From positions 389,578 to 453,577 of the forward strand of contig KN834779.1 of assembly GCA_000827265.1 (NCBI GenBank): a stretch of 64,000 nt of DNA. The letters are read 5' to 3'. This stretch comes from Collybiopsis luxurians FD-317 M1. Lineage: Eukaryota > Basidiomycota > Agaricomycetes > Agaricales > Omphalotaceae. The translations under genes were made by a program, and so were the position numbers. Shown in pieces: positions 11,650 through 24,177 of this stretch; the stretch's first letter is position 1; each line of letters opens with the position of its first letter. The notes under the pieces are model-generated. The model saw nothing but the letters and a program-made list of their open reading frames with translations, did no database searches and had not been told where the DNA came from.

Positions 11650-13397
11650 TTATGCAAGGTTGCACTCTTTTGGGCTGAAAGGTTCAGCCGAACCGACGAT
11701 AGGACCAGAGGGTGCATGCGTGTCCTCCCCAGAAGAAGCATCGATATGCTCTACAACAGGAGAACCAGGAGGAGAGTACAACGGGAGTGGCGTAGGATCG
11801 ATCCTGCGATCCCCATTATGATCATAGAATTGCTTATAGGGCGGTAGTATAGGCTCATTAGCGGAATTAAAAGGCGCAACGGTACATGGGTCGATCGAAG
11901 TCGATGGTCGTGAAGAAAGGAAAGAAGGCGTATCAGAATTAGGCCTGCTAATAATGGGTGCAGTTGGGCCGAAGCGGATGGGCACCGAGAAAATCAGAGT
12001 CTCCCGTGCTCTTTTGAAGGTACCAGGAACGTCGTAGGCCAGCGGAATGTGTATCATGACTTCGTGTCGAACGGTGAGAAGAGGACTCGAACCAGAGGGT
12101 CGCAGGATCGGTTGTCCGGCCCATTCATACACTAAAGTTGGCGCCGCAGATTTGACAAAAGGAATGTTGGTCTGCAGAGTGTACCACGTAGGCTTGTCCG
12201 TGGGCTCAGCATCAGTGGCAAAGACATATTTGTCGCTTTGCAAGTCGTACCGGCCTGGCTCCGAAGGATGCAGAAGGGAGAATGTCCGGGACGAGGAAGC
12301 ATTGGGATCGCCGGTGGCATACTCAAACATGAATCCAGTTTGGTTGGTCCAACGCAGAGGAAGATTCGGAGGCTGTGATTCTTCTGCGGGTAGCGGAAAA
12401 CGCGCCTTGTATTCTCGGGATGGCTTCACTCTGAAAAAATCTCAGCGATCGATCGTAGTGGAAGCGAAACAATCATACCTGCATTTGTCTTTCTGCTGTA
12501 TATCGACACGGAACCCCAACAGTTGCAGCCGTTGACAGTCCTCTGCTGATAGATCGTTGGCACGAAGTCGTAAAGTGAGGGTGAGTTTCTTAGCTTCCAT
12601 ATCGATATAATCCGGCACAGAAGCCAAAATCTGGATCTTGGAGATCACATCCGAGGGAATCTCGCATTCAGTATATTGAGAAGGCATGTGCTTGAGAAGA
12701 TACGTGACAGTGGAAACCGGTGTAGGCTCTTCATTCGGTAATCCAAAGAAGCGTTCGATCTGAATCCGTTTTGTGGCAGTTGCGATACGTTCCCCGGAGC
12801 AAATGGCGGAATATATACCACCCAGAAACCAGGAAGACCTCTGAGATGAGTCGCGTGTTCGTTTTTCGACGTCAATGTACTTTACGGTGGCGAACAATCG
12901 ATACGAGACACCGGTGCCCTCTAAGCCAAAAGATGAAGACGCCGGGAGCCAACCAGGCACATTGATGTTGTATGTGGCGTTCCAACGACCTGCAAACACG
13001 TAAGACACGTTTCTACATTTTGGCAAAAACACTTACAGGGCTCGCCTGAGCCTTCATCTCCGTCATCACTAAGCAGTACAGGGCCGTTCCGCACCAGTTC
13101 AGTCGAACTCGAATATAAGCGATGACCAGAATATCCAATATCAAGACTGGAGACTTCGCTTTGACCTTCAAACACCAGTTCTAATGATTGGAGGAGGATT
13201 TTCGAGGATTTTCGACCGAGAAAGTCTGGTGATAGTGTAAGTTCCACATGCCCTGAGAGAGAATAGGCCGAGCTACAGTATTCGTTCAGTCGCACTTTGG
13301 ATAGGATAGAGTTGGTACCTGCCACTCACGAGCGATCCGGATCTCCGAACATATGTAGAGACCTCTGCAAAGGTACGACGGCGATAGAGACAGACAT
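11650..13397 (-). CDS. Alpha-arrestin-like protein
   Basis: Exons: complement of 13330-13397, 13037-13272, 12479-12989 and 11650-12430 (531 residues). The start is the ATG at 13397. A 57-nt intron (13273-13329, GTGAGT...TGTAG) removes an in-frame TGA and joins DPDRS to SAYSLSGHVEL. The N-terminal half has the arrestin beta-sandwich pattern (YSLSGHVELTL, then LQSLELVFEGQSEV and WNATYNINVPGWLPA). The second half has arrestin-C features with a proline-rich, Ser-rich tail (LPLYSPPGSP). Alpha-arrestins link Rsp5-type ubiquitin ligases to plasma-membrane transporters. The LPLY and PP motifs in the tail could serve as WW-domain ligands, but I see no exact PPxY. The membership is moderately secure; the cargo is unknown. 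Confidence 0.7.
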
Positions 13398-13473
13398 TAC
13401 GGGGGTTGTAATTAGATGTGGAGATAACGCGTAGCTTTATAGTGTCGGGAAAGAATTAGTGATCCGGGATAAT

Positions 13474-13482
13474 TATATATAA
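13474..13482 (-). promoter_or_regulatory. TATA-like element upstream of the arrestin gene
   Basis: TTATATATA on the minus strand about 80 nt before the arrestin start. The gap 13398-13950 is otherwise spacer between this promoter and the BRX1 3' end; no gene seen. Confidence 0.4.
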
Positions 13483-13950
13483 GGCCTTCAAGACAGATTG
13501 ACGTTAGGTGGACGAGAATAAAGGGAACAAAAGGATATGGAACAAAGGCCACTTTGGTGCGACGCCGTCATATTTGTAGGTACCCAATTGTCTCCGTTTG
13601 GCTATGGTAACGACTAGTTTTGTTTCATATTTAATCAAACCTCACGACAAAAGAATACGATCAGGCACTGTAAATCAATGGAACTCGGCCAGTAGGTGAA
13701 GCCTCACCAGTTTGACTTGCAGTTTCCAACCTAGCTGTAAGGCCAATAGATAAAGTAAACTCGAAGGATCCTTCTTTCAAGAATTTCACCACAGCGAAAA
13801 ATCAATGACCATTCGGTTACTGTAGAGACGTCACCACTTTGGGCCGAACGAAATTTATCTTGCTACCATTGCAACGCGCGATCGAGTACTTCAAAAGTTG
13901 AAAACAACTCCGCGCGTTCAAACATACATCATCTTCTCCCGACTATAAGA

Positions 13951-15126
13951 TTAAGCAAAAACCTTGGACACTGCCAATTCATCCTCTTCTCTTCTCTGCT
14001 GCTCCTTACGAATAGAGGAAGCATGCTCTGCATCCTTGCGTATATTATACTTTTTACCTTGTTCTCTCCGGATCGCACTTCGTACTGCGGCAGGAGTGAC
14101 AAATTCTAAATAGCAGAGGAGTGAACATCGTATTGAGAGGATTGAAAGAAGGGCATTATGCTTACCCGGATTGGAGTATACTGTTGCACCACCGAATGCA
14201 CCTTCAAATATTCGTATCGGTGTCAGCACAAAACGAGGTCCGATCTCAACTAATGTTGTTTGTGGTGGACCATTGGGGACCGTAGGGTCTTTTTCAATTA
14301 TCTGTTGCAGAGCCTTAGTTATTAACCTTAGGCGAATCAGTCGGGATGAACCCACCTGAAAGTTGCGGAACCATATTTTGTGGTCGAGGATGGAGAAGGT
14401 AAGAATGTGGTCTACGAAAGGTTTTGCTTTACGAGCGGTGGGAGGAACACCGAAGATCTGCAAGATTCTAGTCAAGTATGGTTACGAAAAGGTATTCCGA
14501 GACTCACATGCGTAAAGAGTTCTTTGGTCAATTTACCCCATTCTGTCTCGTCAAAGCTCTTATCGAAGCTTAACAAACCGCGGCTGCCCTTAAGACAATT
14601 TCCTGTCATCTTCAGTTCGTCCATAGTGTGCACGTTCTGAACGTGCATTTTAAGACTCGGTCCATTGGGCATTTTTGCAGCCCATAAGTACAGGTCTTCG
14701 TGCCTCCGAGCCTCGAAGTACAGAGTGTTATTGCAGTTATTGAGATCGGCCAACTCGGGGAGAAGGTGGAGTTGGGATTTTGAATCAAGTTTTGAGTCTG
14801 GATTCCGATTGGTGAAAGATAATACAAGAATGAGAACCGTACTGACCTTTTTTGACATGAGGTAGAAGAACTTCAATGTCATTCATTAAGTGCCTCATTC
14901 GATGGGTGACACCCCGCGAAGAGAGTAGAAGTACCCTCTGCTTGTTTTTTCGCTTTTTTGCAGCAGGAACAACGGCTTCTTGCTGCCCATCCTCCTCTCC
15001 AGAATCCGAGTCCGAGTCGTCCACATCCATTATATCACCAGCTTTTCTTTTTCCTTTGCCCTTTCTGTCAGTGGTCTGTGCCGCTCTGGCTGCATTGGCC
15101 TTCTGTGCTTTTAGTATCGAAGACAT
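13951..15126 (-). CDS. BRX1: Ribosome biogenesis protein BRX1
   Basis: Exons: complement of 14847-15126, 14508-14797, 14356-14457, 14166-14301 and 13951-14105 (320 residues; yeast Brx1 is about 290). A lysine- and acid-rich N-terminus (KGKGKRKAG, VDDSDSDSGEEDG) precedes the Brix domain, which opens with RVLLLSSRGVTHRMRHLMND and continues with NNTLYFEARRHEDLYLW and GPSLKMHVQNVHTMDELK. It ends with a charged Arg/Lys/Glu tail. The Brix family acts in the nucleolus in early 60S pre-ribosome assembly and rRNA processing. The start at 15126 was chosen because it opens with MSSILKAQ; an upstream in-frame ATG at 15183 exists. It is divergent from the KH gene across a 240-bp intergenic region. Confidence 0.95.
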
Positions 15127-15366
15127 ATCGAGGTTCAAGAGTCTGAGGGTGAACTCAAAATTTCCGTGAAAGGGCTTATTCACGTGACCACTGGCGCTTA
15201 GTTGGTGGGAATAGCATACCGCCTTGAATTCTCTTACAGCTTTACCACCATCTTCTCAGCCAGGTATGTCCCAATTCTAGTCCACTCATTCCCATTTTCC
15301 AACCTCTCGCCGTCCAAAGTCACCCCAGTTCAAGTCTCAATCGAACTTTGAAAAGCTAAATTGGCC
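15127..15366. promoter_or_regulatory. Bidirectional promoter region, BRX1 / KH protein
   Basis: 240 bp between two divergent start codons (15126 minus, 15367 plus). Pyrimidine-rich on the plus strand near the KH start (about 15255-15350), as is common for fungal transcription starts. No specific factor site was assigned. Confidence 0.5.
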
Positions 15367-16738
15367 ATGCCAGAGTCTGATACCAACCGCAAACGCTCCC
15401 GCTCTCCTTCCGACAGCGACCAGCAGAAGCAGCACAAGCGAGCCAATATCGGCTCCGCAAACCCTTTGGAAGATGCCCCAAATACGCCTCCAGGTTCTTC
15501 ACTCTCCGAATCCCTTGTCTCACTTTTGTGCTCATTTTTAACGTTCAGCTACCTCTGACAACAATGCTTCGGAAACAAAGTCCAACGGAGACACCAACAA
15601 GTCGTCAACGGCCACGACTTCTGCGGAACCCTCGGCTTCTTCCAGTAATCCCGCCGCGCCACCGCCTCCCTCTGCCATGATTCACATGCGCTGCTTGATA
15701 GTTACTCAAGATGCCTCCATCATCATTGGAAAGGGTGGTTCGCATGTAAATGAGATCAGGGAAAAGAGTGGGGCGAGGGTCATGGTCTCTGAGAGTATTC
15801 CCGGGAATCCCGAGCGAATTCTGAATGTCAGCGGCCCTTTGGATGCAGTCTCTAAGGTCAGTCAAGCATCGCGTCATTCTGAGTTCTGTATTGACGACTA
15901 GCCAGGCATTTGGCCTCATCGTCCGTCGTATCAATGACGAACCCTTCGATGTTCCCTCCGTTCCTGGCAGCAGGGCAGTAACTATCAAGTTTATGATTCC
16001 CAACTCCCGCATGGGTTCTGTTATCGGCAAGCAGGGTTCCAAAATCAAGGAAATTCAAGAGGCGAGCGGGGCTAGACTCAATGCTAGCGAAGGCATGTTG
16101 CCAGGTTCTACTGAGGTGCGATCATCTTGACAGTCAAGTCTTTGTCTGTACTAACGCGGTCGACGTTCATAGCGTGTTCTTAGTGTCGCAGGGGTCGCAG
16201 ACGCTATTCATATTGCTACATATTACATCGGAAATATCTTGATTGAAGCTCAAGAACGCATGCCATCTGCTTCGGGTTCGAGCTATCGTCCATCCAGCAA
16301 CTCTCGTCGGCCTCCTACTACCTCCAGCTCTACTCCCTATGTTCCTGGATTCTCAAGCTATGCCGCGGCAAACCCTTCCCAGCAACTCCAAACACAGCAG
16401 ATCTATATTCCCAACGATCTGGTTGGATGCATTATTGGCAAAGGAGGTAGCAAAATCAATGAAATTCGACACTTGAGTGCGAGTCAGATTAAAATAATGG
16501 AACCTGGTGCCGCTGGCGTCAGCGTCGCTGGTGCGCCCGCTCCGACGGGCGGAGAAGGTGAACGGCTAGTGGTGATTACAGGACAGCCGGCCAATATTCA
16601 GATGGCCGTTCAGCTTCTCTATCATGTATGCCCTTTTCTACGGTCGTTCAGAATATATTGCTGACTTTCAACCCTTAGCGACTCGAACAAGAAAAACAAA
16701 AGCAACTCCGAGCGCAAACCGCGTCCAATTCATCCTAG
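15367..16738 (+). CDS. Three-KH-domain RNA-binding protein (PCBP/HEK2/Rnc1 type)
   Basis: Exons: 15367-15493, 15549-15856, 15906-16115, 16173-16625 and 16679-16738 (385 residues). Three KH domains are marked by GXXG loops: ASIIIGKGGSHVNEIREKSG, SRMGSVIGKQGSKIKEIQ and NDLVGCIIGKGGSKINEIR. The N-terminal tail is Ser/Lys-rich, a Ser/Pro/Gln linker separates KH2 from KH3, and the C-terminus is a short basic helix (RLEQEKQKQLRAQ). The domain count and spacing match poly(C)-binding proteins such as yeast Pbp2/Hek2 and fission yeast Rnc1, which bind mRNAs and tune stability, localisation or silencing. RNA targets cannot be read from sequence. Confidence 0.92.
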
Positions 16739-17609
16739 TTGCATGCTTCAGATTTCGTTGAATTTCCCCTTTTTCGTGCCGCATCAGGTGTCCAGTATTC
16801 CAATCTGCTTTGTTTGCTATTCGTCGTTTCGCCACTCTTGTTGACTCTTATCTATTCCTTTTGTCCTGTCACACGTCGTCCCCGCTTTCAATCCGCTACA
16901 TTTACGTCCCCACTATCTTACCTCCTCTCCCAAAGGAAAGCGGGTGAACGGCAATGTGCTGTTTCCCTACCTCTGCTTCACTGGCTCTTGCCAAATTGTA
17001 TCACCATCATATATATAGTTTTTGAGCTCGTATCCCTTAGGTTCTTAAAATCAAAACCAGCCTCTCCCCCCATACAATCCATCCATATTCCGTAATTCAT
17101 TTCGTCCGCCTCCACCGCAGCATCAGCCCTCGTATCCTTATTCATTTTCCACTATATTGTCTCACGTCGCTCATCATATCCAATCCAAATCCATCCATCA
17201 TTGGCATTGAACATTGTCCGAACTCCTCCGCACTATGTAGCATCCTTGATCGTGTTCTGCTTACACCAATCCCTAAAAGGCGATCTTGTCGTCATGTATC
17301 TTTATTTGCTGTCAAACCTGCTTTCCCTTGTCCCATCATCTTGTTATCATTTGATGCTTTGTTATTTCATGTTACTGCCCATTTCTTGTCCGGCTTGCTC
17401 GATTGCATTTTCTTGTAACGTTCATACTTGCTCTGTCTTCCCTCTCCGAGCATATCATACCATCTTTGGCATTTTGCTGTAATACCTTACTCGTAGACTT
17501 GCTTGAGCTAACATACATATAACCTGTATAACGACTATAACACAAATACTTCTTCCAACCCAGTATAATGTTAATAACTTTGAGAATCCAAATCCATGAT
17601 CCCCATATC
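16739..17609. other. Intergenic between convergent genes
   Basis: About 870 bp of pyrimidine-rich sequence between the KH gene stop and the adenosine deaminase stop. Short open frames exist but none has protein-like composition or splice support. It most likely contains the two 3' untranslated regions. Confidence 0.5.
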
Positions 17610-20134
17610 TCAATTGGCGCTACCCTTCGCAAGGACTCTTTGCCCTTCTGCGACCACATACTCCAAAAACTTCTCCCATCGTTTCTGCCAGATAGCAAGA
17701 GCCCGATCTTTTCCCTCCTGTTCGAGACTCGAGAACTGCGGAGGGGTTGCATCAATAAAATAAATAGAATATAATCAATCAATTAAAATAGAGTTTAATA
17801 TCATTGACAGAGAGAAGCGACACTGTTGAATCTCGACAGGGACGGAGAAACCTGGATAAACTCACCTTGATACTATCCTTGGCCATTTCTCCGAGTTGAA
17901 TGAGCCCAGTTATCTCGCTTGCTGCTAGGACCTTCATTTGATTGGAGGGAACGCGGAACGAGAAGGGAGGGGGGGGGGAGAGAAAATGAAAATAACATCA
18001 ATTCAGCACCTTACTCGGACCCAAACCTGGGCCAGCCACGTAGTAGTGCGAGGGGAGAGAAAACCTTACTTGGAAATAGTCAAACGTCAAACCCATGTTG
18101 CCAAACACAGACGGATCATCAGAGCAAAGTGCGACATGGACCCCTTGATTCAGCAGTATAGGAAGGGGGTGCATATGCATTGACGAGGTGAGACGCTGTG
18201 CACGATGTGAGGACGGCGGAGATCAATAGAAGTAGATGATCAGCGATGATGTGTGTATTGCAGAGCTCAAAGGACGCTTGTGGACTTACGAGAATCTCGT
18301 TCCTATGAATTACAGTAATTAAAATGATGCAAACGACTGGATGTCCTATTGAGTCTACGTACGAAATTGGGCACACTTCAATGGCGATTTCGCGCTCTTT
18401 GCAAATCTCAATCAACTTTGGGTGCTTGACCAAGGAAAACCTATAGGCTGCTTAGTGCCCATTCATGTAATGATGCAAGTTTGAGGAAGAGAACACGAAC
18501 CCGTGTCCGATCCGTTTAGTCCCCAGCAAGATAGCGTCGTAGAGGTTCATATCTGCTTCCGTACCGTCGCCCAAAGTCTCTCCGCCATGAAAGATGAACG
18601 GGATTTCTGGAACGCCAGCCTCCTTTTGCATTTCTTTGAACTTGAGCAGAGGCTCGAGATAGTAGGTTAGCGGTTTGAGTACATTTTCGTCGCCTACGAG
18701 ATCAAATCCTATAACGCGGCGGGCGAGAGTTGAGCTGTAGCCTTAAAAAGTAGAAGAAGCAGTAGGCGTCATACCGGCAATGAGGTGAGGGAATTCCTTC
18801 TTCAGAGCTATGCACTCTTGGAGATGCAACTCGAGGTTTTCTGGAGTGATGAACCTGAGGGTAGTGTAGATTATCTGTGAATTTTGTGAGCCAAGATTAC
18901 TTGTACAGGTAATTGAGGAAAAGCCTAACCCTGGCACCAATAAATTCGTCTTCTCTTCCTTGTGCTTTCAGTTCTGCTTTCACGTCGTTCAAAACTTCGT
19001 CAAAGTCCTGTAGAATTTCTCTGTGAGGGACGTGACTGAGTCCATCAGCAGAAATAAACGGTCTACTGGTCTCGACGCGTGAGGGGAATTGCAGCACGGT
19101 TAAGGGAAGAAAACGGACATTTCTCCTAGAACAAAGTTGATTCTGGGCTCTACATAAGATATTCCGTCTGCGATGGAGCTGAGAATAAACTCTCGGATGT
19201 ATTCTTTATGGAGGGGCCTGTATCGAATCATATGCTAAATGATGACTGGTGTAAGTGAATGGTGGAAGGTGTCGATGTTAAGGGGAGGAAGGGGTAGGCT
19301 AACATACCGCATTGACACGAAAGGTGCTTTGGAACTTTTGCCAGATCTAAAACAAGATGTAGCTTGCAACAGCACATCACAAAAGTGGATTGTTCATGGC
19401 ACATACTTTAGTAACAGTGTTGTGAGTCACGTAGGCCTCGGTAGGATTGATGGTCGCCGCAGCAGTAATCCACTGGTCAAAGCCTTCAGGTCCTCCAAGT
19501 TGGGGATCAAAACTTTCCCTTGCTCTGTTAAAGGGAACCCAAGTACCGGGCGTGTACTTGCTGTCCGTTAATGAGACTTGTCCCGCTGAACTGCGAAGTT
19601 CTTCTGGCAGTGGCAGTAGCTCAGGGAGAACTGAACCTATATTGCTCGCATTTAGAGCTGTTGAAGCCCGAACATGAATAGCGGGGTACTTCATCGCAAG
19701 CTTGATAACATGCGACACGTTGACGGTTGCGTCAAGATGGGCATGGAGGAGAGCGCCTTTTGGCATCTGATGAAGGGTTAGGAAGTTCATCTAAAAATCA
19801 GCGATTCTATACGTGCTTTTTCCAGAATCTTGAACAGCTCTGTCTGCACGATGATACTTCGACCTGTTAGGATCTATTTACATCGCACGCATGATCCCCG
19901 ACGAGAAACTTTACCTGTGAGGAATTCCATACCGGGAAAGGGATGAGGGACGCCTTGATACTCGCGAGTCCAAATAGTCGCAGCTTCGAATGCTCGCACA
20001 TCCCGTACGACTTTATCAGCCCGGGCTTCGAGCTCAGAAAGCTGTCCTTTCTTGTGGTCAGCACGCTGAGCTCTGTCTGCGAGGATCAGTTCATCTCTGT
20101 GGGCTTGGTATTCGGAAATCGAGCTGAAAGACAT
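17610..20134 (-). CDS. Adenosine deaminase, ADGF/ADA2 type
   Basis: Thirteen exons reconstruct to 544 residues: complement of 19915-20134, 19817-19863, 19407-19766, 19308-19346, 19119-19234, 18930-19065, 18775-18874, 18501-18708, 18363-18440, 18290-18302, 18070-18195, 17866-17931 and 17610-17735. Zinc and substrate motifs of the deaminase barrel are present: LLHAHLDATVN, FIFHGGETLGDG, RIGHGFSL and CSDDPSVFG. The exon order matches the ADGF branch, including YRPLHKEYI and FDLVGDE. It should convert adenosine to inosine. No signal peptide is visible, unlike secreted animal ADA2. Intron 2 (19767-19816) begins GC rather than GT; only that junction keeps LEK joined to MPKGALLHAH. The 13-nt exon at 18290-18302 is very short. 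Confidence 0.9.
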
Positions 20135-20241
20135 GGTAAAAGTTGGTAAACAAGAATCAGAATTTAGATCTGAAAGCCGGAACCGCCCACAATGACTCAA
20201 ACTTGAGTGGAAATGAATAGAGCCATCATTTCCTTTTTTAG
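20135..20241. promoter_or_regulatory. Compact divergent promoter, deaminase / GPI10
   Basis: Only 107 bp separate the two start codons (20134 minus, 20242 plus), so both genes must share regulatory DNA. No specific site recognised. Confidence 0.5.
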
Positions 20242-22158
20242 ATGCTCTTCTCGACCATCACCATCCTAGCGCTCACTGTTCGCGTACTCATTGCCCTTTT
20301 TACGAGGACCGTCTTTCAGCCCGACGAATATTTTCAAGCACTTGAACCTGCTCACCATATCGTCTTTGGCTATGGACATCTTACTTGGGAATGGCTTAGC
20401 CCTCAGCCAATTCGTAGCATCGTTTACCCGGCAGTGAACGTGCCTGTTTATTGGTTTCTTAGAGTGACTGGCCTCGATGAATATGATATTTTACTGGTAC
20501 GTGTTACTAGCCTTTATTCCGACGATTTCTCACTCTGGATTAGATCAATGGTCCACGCGTTCTGCACGGTTTATTGGCAGCGCTGACCGACATTGGGCTT
20601 TGCGTACTTACGCGTCGAACCATTGGAGAACGCTACGTGACAGCTGCAGTACGTCAACTTTCCTCCACATAAATTTGAACTTGCTAAAACTTGCTCTGCA
20701 GCTTCTTTTGTCCCTAACGTCGTTTTTCCATGCGCTATCCTTGTCAAGATCCCTGTCCAATTCACTAGAGACTTCCTTGACTGTGATAGCGCTAGCTTCT
20801 TACCCCTGGAGCCCTAAATTTGCTGCTCAAACCAGGTTTGTCTCTGTCCCTGCGCACAGCGCGTGCTACTGATCGAGTTCACCAGGTCGGATATTCGAAA
20901 AATGCTTTTATTTGCTGCTCTCGCGTGCTCTGTACGAATTACGAATGCAGTCATATGGGCTTTCCTACTTCCAAACCTTCTGTGGAGATTGCGAATCAAC
21001 CCAAAATTACTGCGTTCAACCTGTATCGATGTTGCGTTTATAGGGTGAGCATATAGTTTGTCATTCTCCATCTCCATCTGACTCTTTCAGACACTAGGTT
21101 CACAGCTCTCGCAGCAATATTCACCCTAGACTCATTGTACTATGGCAAACCGACTTTCACGCCGCTCAGTTTCATGATGACCAACCTCTCGGGAGTCTCG
21201 CTGTTCTACGGCAATAGTCCGTGGCATTATTACGTCTCTCAAGCCCTTCCCATCTTGTGCACCACTTCACTGCCTTTTGTCCTGGATGGGATCTGGAAGA
21301 CGATACACGGTTTTGGGAATCCTCCATTGCAAACTTTACTCAGCGTGATAACCTGGACCATCGCCATATACTCCTTCGCCGGCCACAAAGAATGGCGCTT
21401 TATCCACCCTCTCCTTCCCTTATTCCACGTCTTCGCCGCGAAGTCTTTAGTGGACAGGTCATCCTCTTTGGGAATGAAGCAAGAATCGAATGCTCGGCGT
21501 ATTCCCATTCAGAGGGGTTTTCTCGGACTGCTGCTCATCTCGTTGCCAGTATCAGGGTGGATCGTACTCGTTCATTGCAGCGGACCTCTCAGCGTCATGT
21601 CATTCATCAGAAACATCCCAGCGAGTGAGCTTGAAGGGGGTGTCGTGGGCCTTTTAATGCCATGCCACTCTACGCCCGGTCATGCATACCTGCATCGACC
21701 CCAGCTCGCAAACGGTGGTATATGGGCTCTAGGATGCGAGCCCCCTCTAGAGTGAGTTTTTCAGAACTCTGCTACACGCAACATAAGCGACCCAAGCTGA
21801 CGCAAACATCATATTTTGCAGAAACCAGAATCTAAGCACCTATCGCGACCAAACGACGATATTCTTCGATGATCCATACCGATATTTGATAGATCGATTT
21901 CCTCCCATTGTCGACCCTAGCTTTCCCATATCGCAGAATCCAGCATCGATTCCGGGCCAGACGACGTCCAACAATGCGTGGAGCCACGAATGGCCGAAAT
22001 GTCTGATCCTATTCGGTGCGTTGCTCGAAGAGCCGGGTGTCAGGGAGATCTTAGTTGGGAAGGGTTACGAAGAAGTTTGGAGGCGAGGAAGGTCTTGGGA
22101 GGGAGACATCGATGAGCGGAAGGGTGGAGTCAGGGTGTGGAAGTGGAAAGGAAAGTGA
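20242..22158 (+). CDS. GPI10: GPI mannosyltransferase 3 (PIG-B/Gpi10, GT22)
   Basis: Exons: 20242-20496, 20544-20648, 20702-20835, 20886-21044, 21098-21751 and 21822-22158 (547 residues). GT22 features: a lumenal loop FQPDEYFQALEPAHHIVFGY just after the first membrane span, several hydrophobic segments, HKEWRFIHPLLPLFHV, and the PIG-B-like VVGLLMPCHSTPGHAYLHRP followed by WALGCEPPLE. It adds the third mannose (alpha-1,2) to the GPI precursor in the ER membrane using dolichol-phosphate-mannose. The C-terminal exon (TTIFFDDPYRYLIDRFPP) is soluble and typical of the family. Confidence 0.93.
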
Positions 22159-22316
22159 AACTCATAGATAATCACGAAAAAAAAAAAAAAGACCAGTTCG
22201 GAATGTGATAGACTCGTGTAACCGTAGGGTATCAACTCTCCAGTCCCAGGTAGGTATGATGATCAAGCAAAAGTACATGTACGAATATACTAGATAAATT
22301 ATTCGGCATCCTACAT

Positions 22317-23973
22317 CTACTCATCTTCGTCCGCAGTAGGATTATAGATCTCGTCAAATGTGTGGTAAAGAGTACGCAAAAACAAGGCCAGTTGATCTCG
22401 AGTGAAAGAGAAGGATGTAGCCATGGTACCCAAGCTATTGACAAAGTCTGCAGCCTCCTTATCAAGTTCGAGAGGTTCGTAATACATCATCTCTTGAAGA
22501 TCGCTCTTGCTCCTGACTGGAGAATCATCATCTTCGACTCGTTTCTCCCAGCGACAGCTCAAAGTGAAGTTGAGACCTAGTGACGGGGATATTGAAATAT
22601 AACGTAAACCGGCATCGACGAGAAGCAACACGTACTTTTCGTAACCTCTGGGTCGTTTTCTGAGATGTATGTAAAGACACATTGCAAAACCCATTCTTCA
22701 AGATCGAGATATTGTCCAGGATGTGCTTTCAAACCCACTAGCAACAGATTTGTAAAATCTTCGTAAAAGCGGACGACTTGGACATTTTTCGGATTATCGT
22801 TGCCGAGGATCTCTCCTCGTGGCTGCCGCGCGGAGCCCTGTTGTTTTGACTTGAGGGACTGGTAATTCTTGCGTTCCGCTTCGAGCTCGAACTTGAGCTC
22901 CTTCTCTGTAATTTGCGCGAGAGTGAGATTCAGGTGTCAGATGGTAATAGCTGAAATTGACCTCTTTGTTCCTTTTCCCTGATGATCTCCTGAGCTTCAT
23001 TGAGTTGTTGCTGCCATTGTAGCGCCTCCTGTTCAAATAAGCGCTTCTCCTCATCGGCAGCCTCGCGTGTGAGCAGGAAGGACGTTCCGCTTGAAGGTAA
23101 AGATGTGGATTTGGCTAGCTGCGAGGTTAATTCCTTATTTACTCGTTCGAGGGCTAATTGAACATTCAGCTATAGGTGGAGGAGGTGATAAGTTAAGGTT
23201 ACCAGCAATTTTAGCTTCGTATTGTTCCTTCTGCGCGCGCAGAAGGGCCTCTGCTTCCGTCTCTCTAACTCTCATGATTTCATCCAGTTGCTTTATCAAG
23301 TCTTTACAACGTCGATCTGCCTGAACGTGTGGATCGTCAATAGATGGAAAGTTTTAGAAGGACAACAGGATAAACCTCTTCACGATTCTTTATCTCCTGT
23401 AAATTTTCATGAACTAAATTTTGACAAATGAACACTGAAAGCACAAACTCGTTTTAGGCGCCTGTCGAGCTGCTTGAGGATTTCAGTGGCCAAATAGACA
23501 CAAGTGGGGAAAAATAACGCACCTGTTCATATTGTCTATGCAGACCAGCGTCGCCCACGCCCGAATCTGCCTCTTGCTCCGACCCACCTACTGTCTCTCC
23601 CTCGTCTTCTACTGCCTTTGAATTCGACCTTTGACTCGGAGCTTTCGCCTTCCCTTTCGCTTTCGCAGACTTTTGCTTGTTATCACGAGCAGGAGGTTGA
23701 GTTCGACGGGCAGGGCGTGCAGCCTCATCTGCCCCATCTTCATCTACATCTAACTCGATAACTTGTTGGTGTGTTTCGGCCGATTTCTGTCTGGTCCTCG
23801 AAGTACTTGGTTTAGAAGATGGGCCAGCTACCTTGCGCACTGTAGGTCGCGATGCTCGAGATTTAGTTTGATTGACAGGAGTACTATATCCCCCCTGAGA
23901 GTTTCAGGGATAGGTAAGAGTAAGCTGGATAATGAAAAGAGTGGCGCACCAGGTCGTCGTCGGTCTCCGACAT
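22317..23973 (-). CDS. CSM1: Monopolin/kinetochore subunit Csm1/Pcs1
   Basis: The start exon (23950-23973, MSETDDDL) joins 23523-23894, which encodes a basic, Ser/Lys-rich tail (SKPSTSRTRQKSAE, KSAKAKGKAKAP). Then come short exons with a long coiled coil (IHENLQEIKNREE, MRVRETEAEALLRAQKEQYE, LNEAQEIIREKEQ). The C-terminus is the globular Csm1 domain: VVRFYEDFTNLLLVGLKAHP, LDLEEWVLQCVFTYISEN, LNFTLSCRWEKRV. Csm1/Pcs1 forms a V-shaped dimer that clamps microtubule attachment sites at kinetochores and acts at rDNA. One intron in the coiled-coil region is only about 35 nt. The small central exons are inferred from heptad continuity, so their exact ends are less certain. Confidence 0.85.
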
Positions 23974-24177
23974 GTTCGTTTGTGACGAAAAAATGAAGAA
24001 CACGAGCACGTGGCGTGACCGTGGTGTTCGCGAATCGGACACGGTCACAAGTTGATCCAAAGTACGCGACTCCCACTCTGCTTTCAGTATTCTTCTGAAA
24101 CCCTTATTTTAGCAATCTTACGATGACTCGGACACCTTTGGATCATATCATTCCCCGTAAACAATAATAGGGTGACA

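Noticed and set aside
13326..13328. TGA in frame at the start of the arrestin gene
   Set aside because: It lies in a 57-nt intron with donor GTGAGT and acceptor TGTAG; splicing restores MSVSIAVVPLQ ... DPDRSSAYSLSGH.
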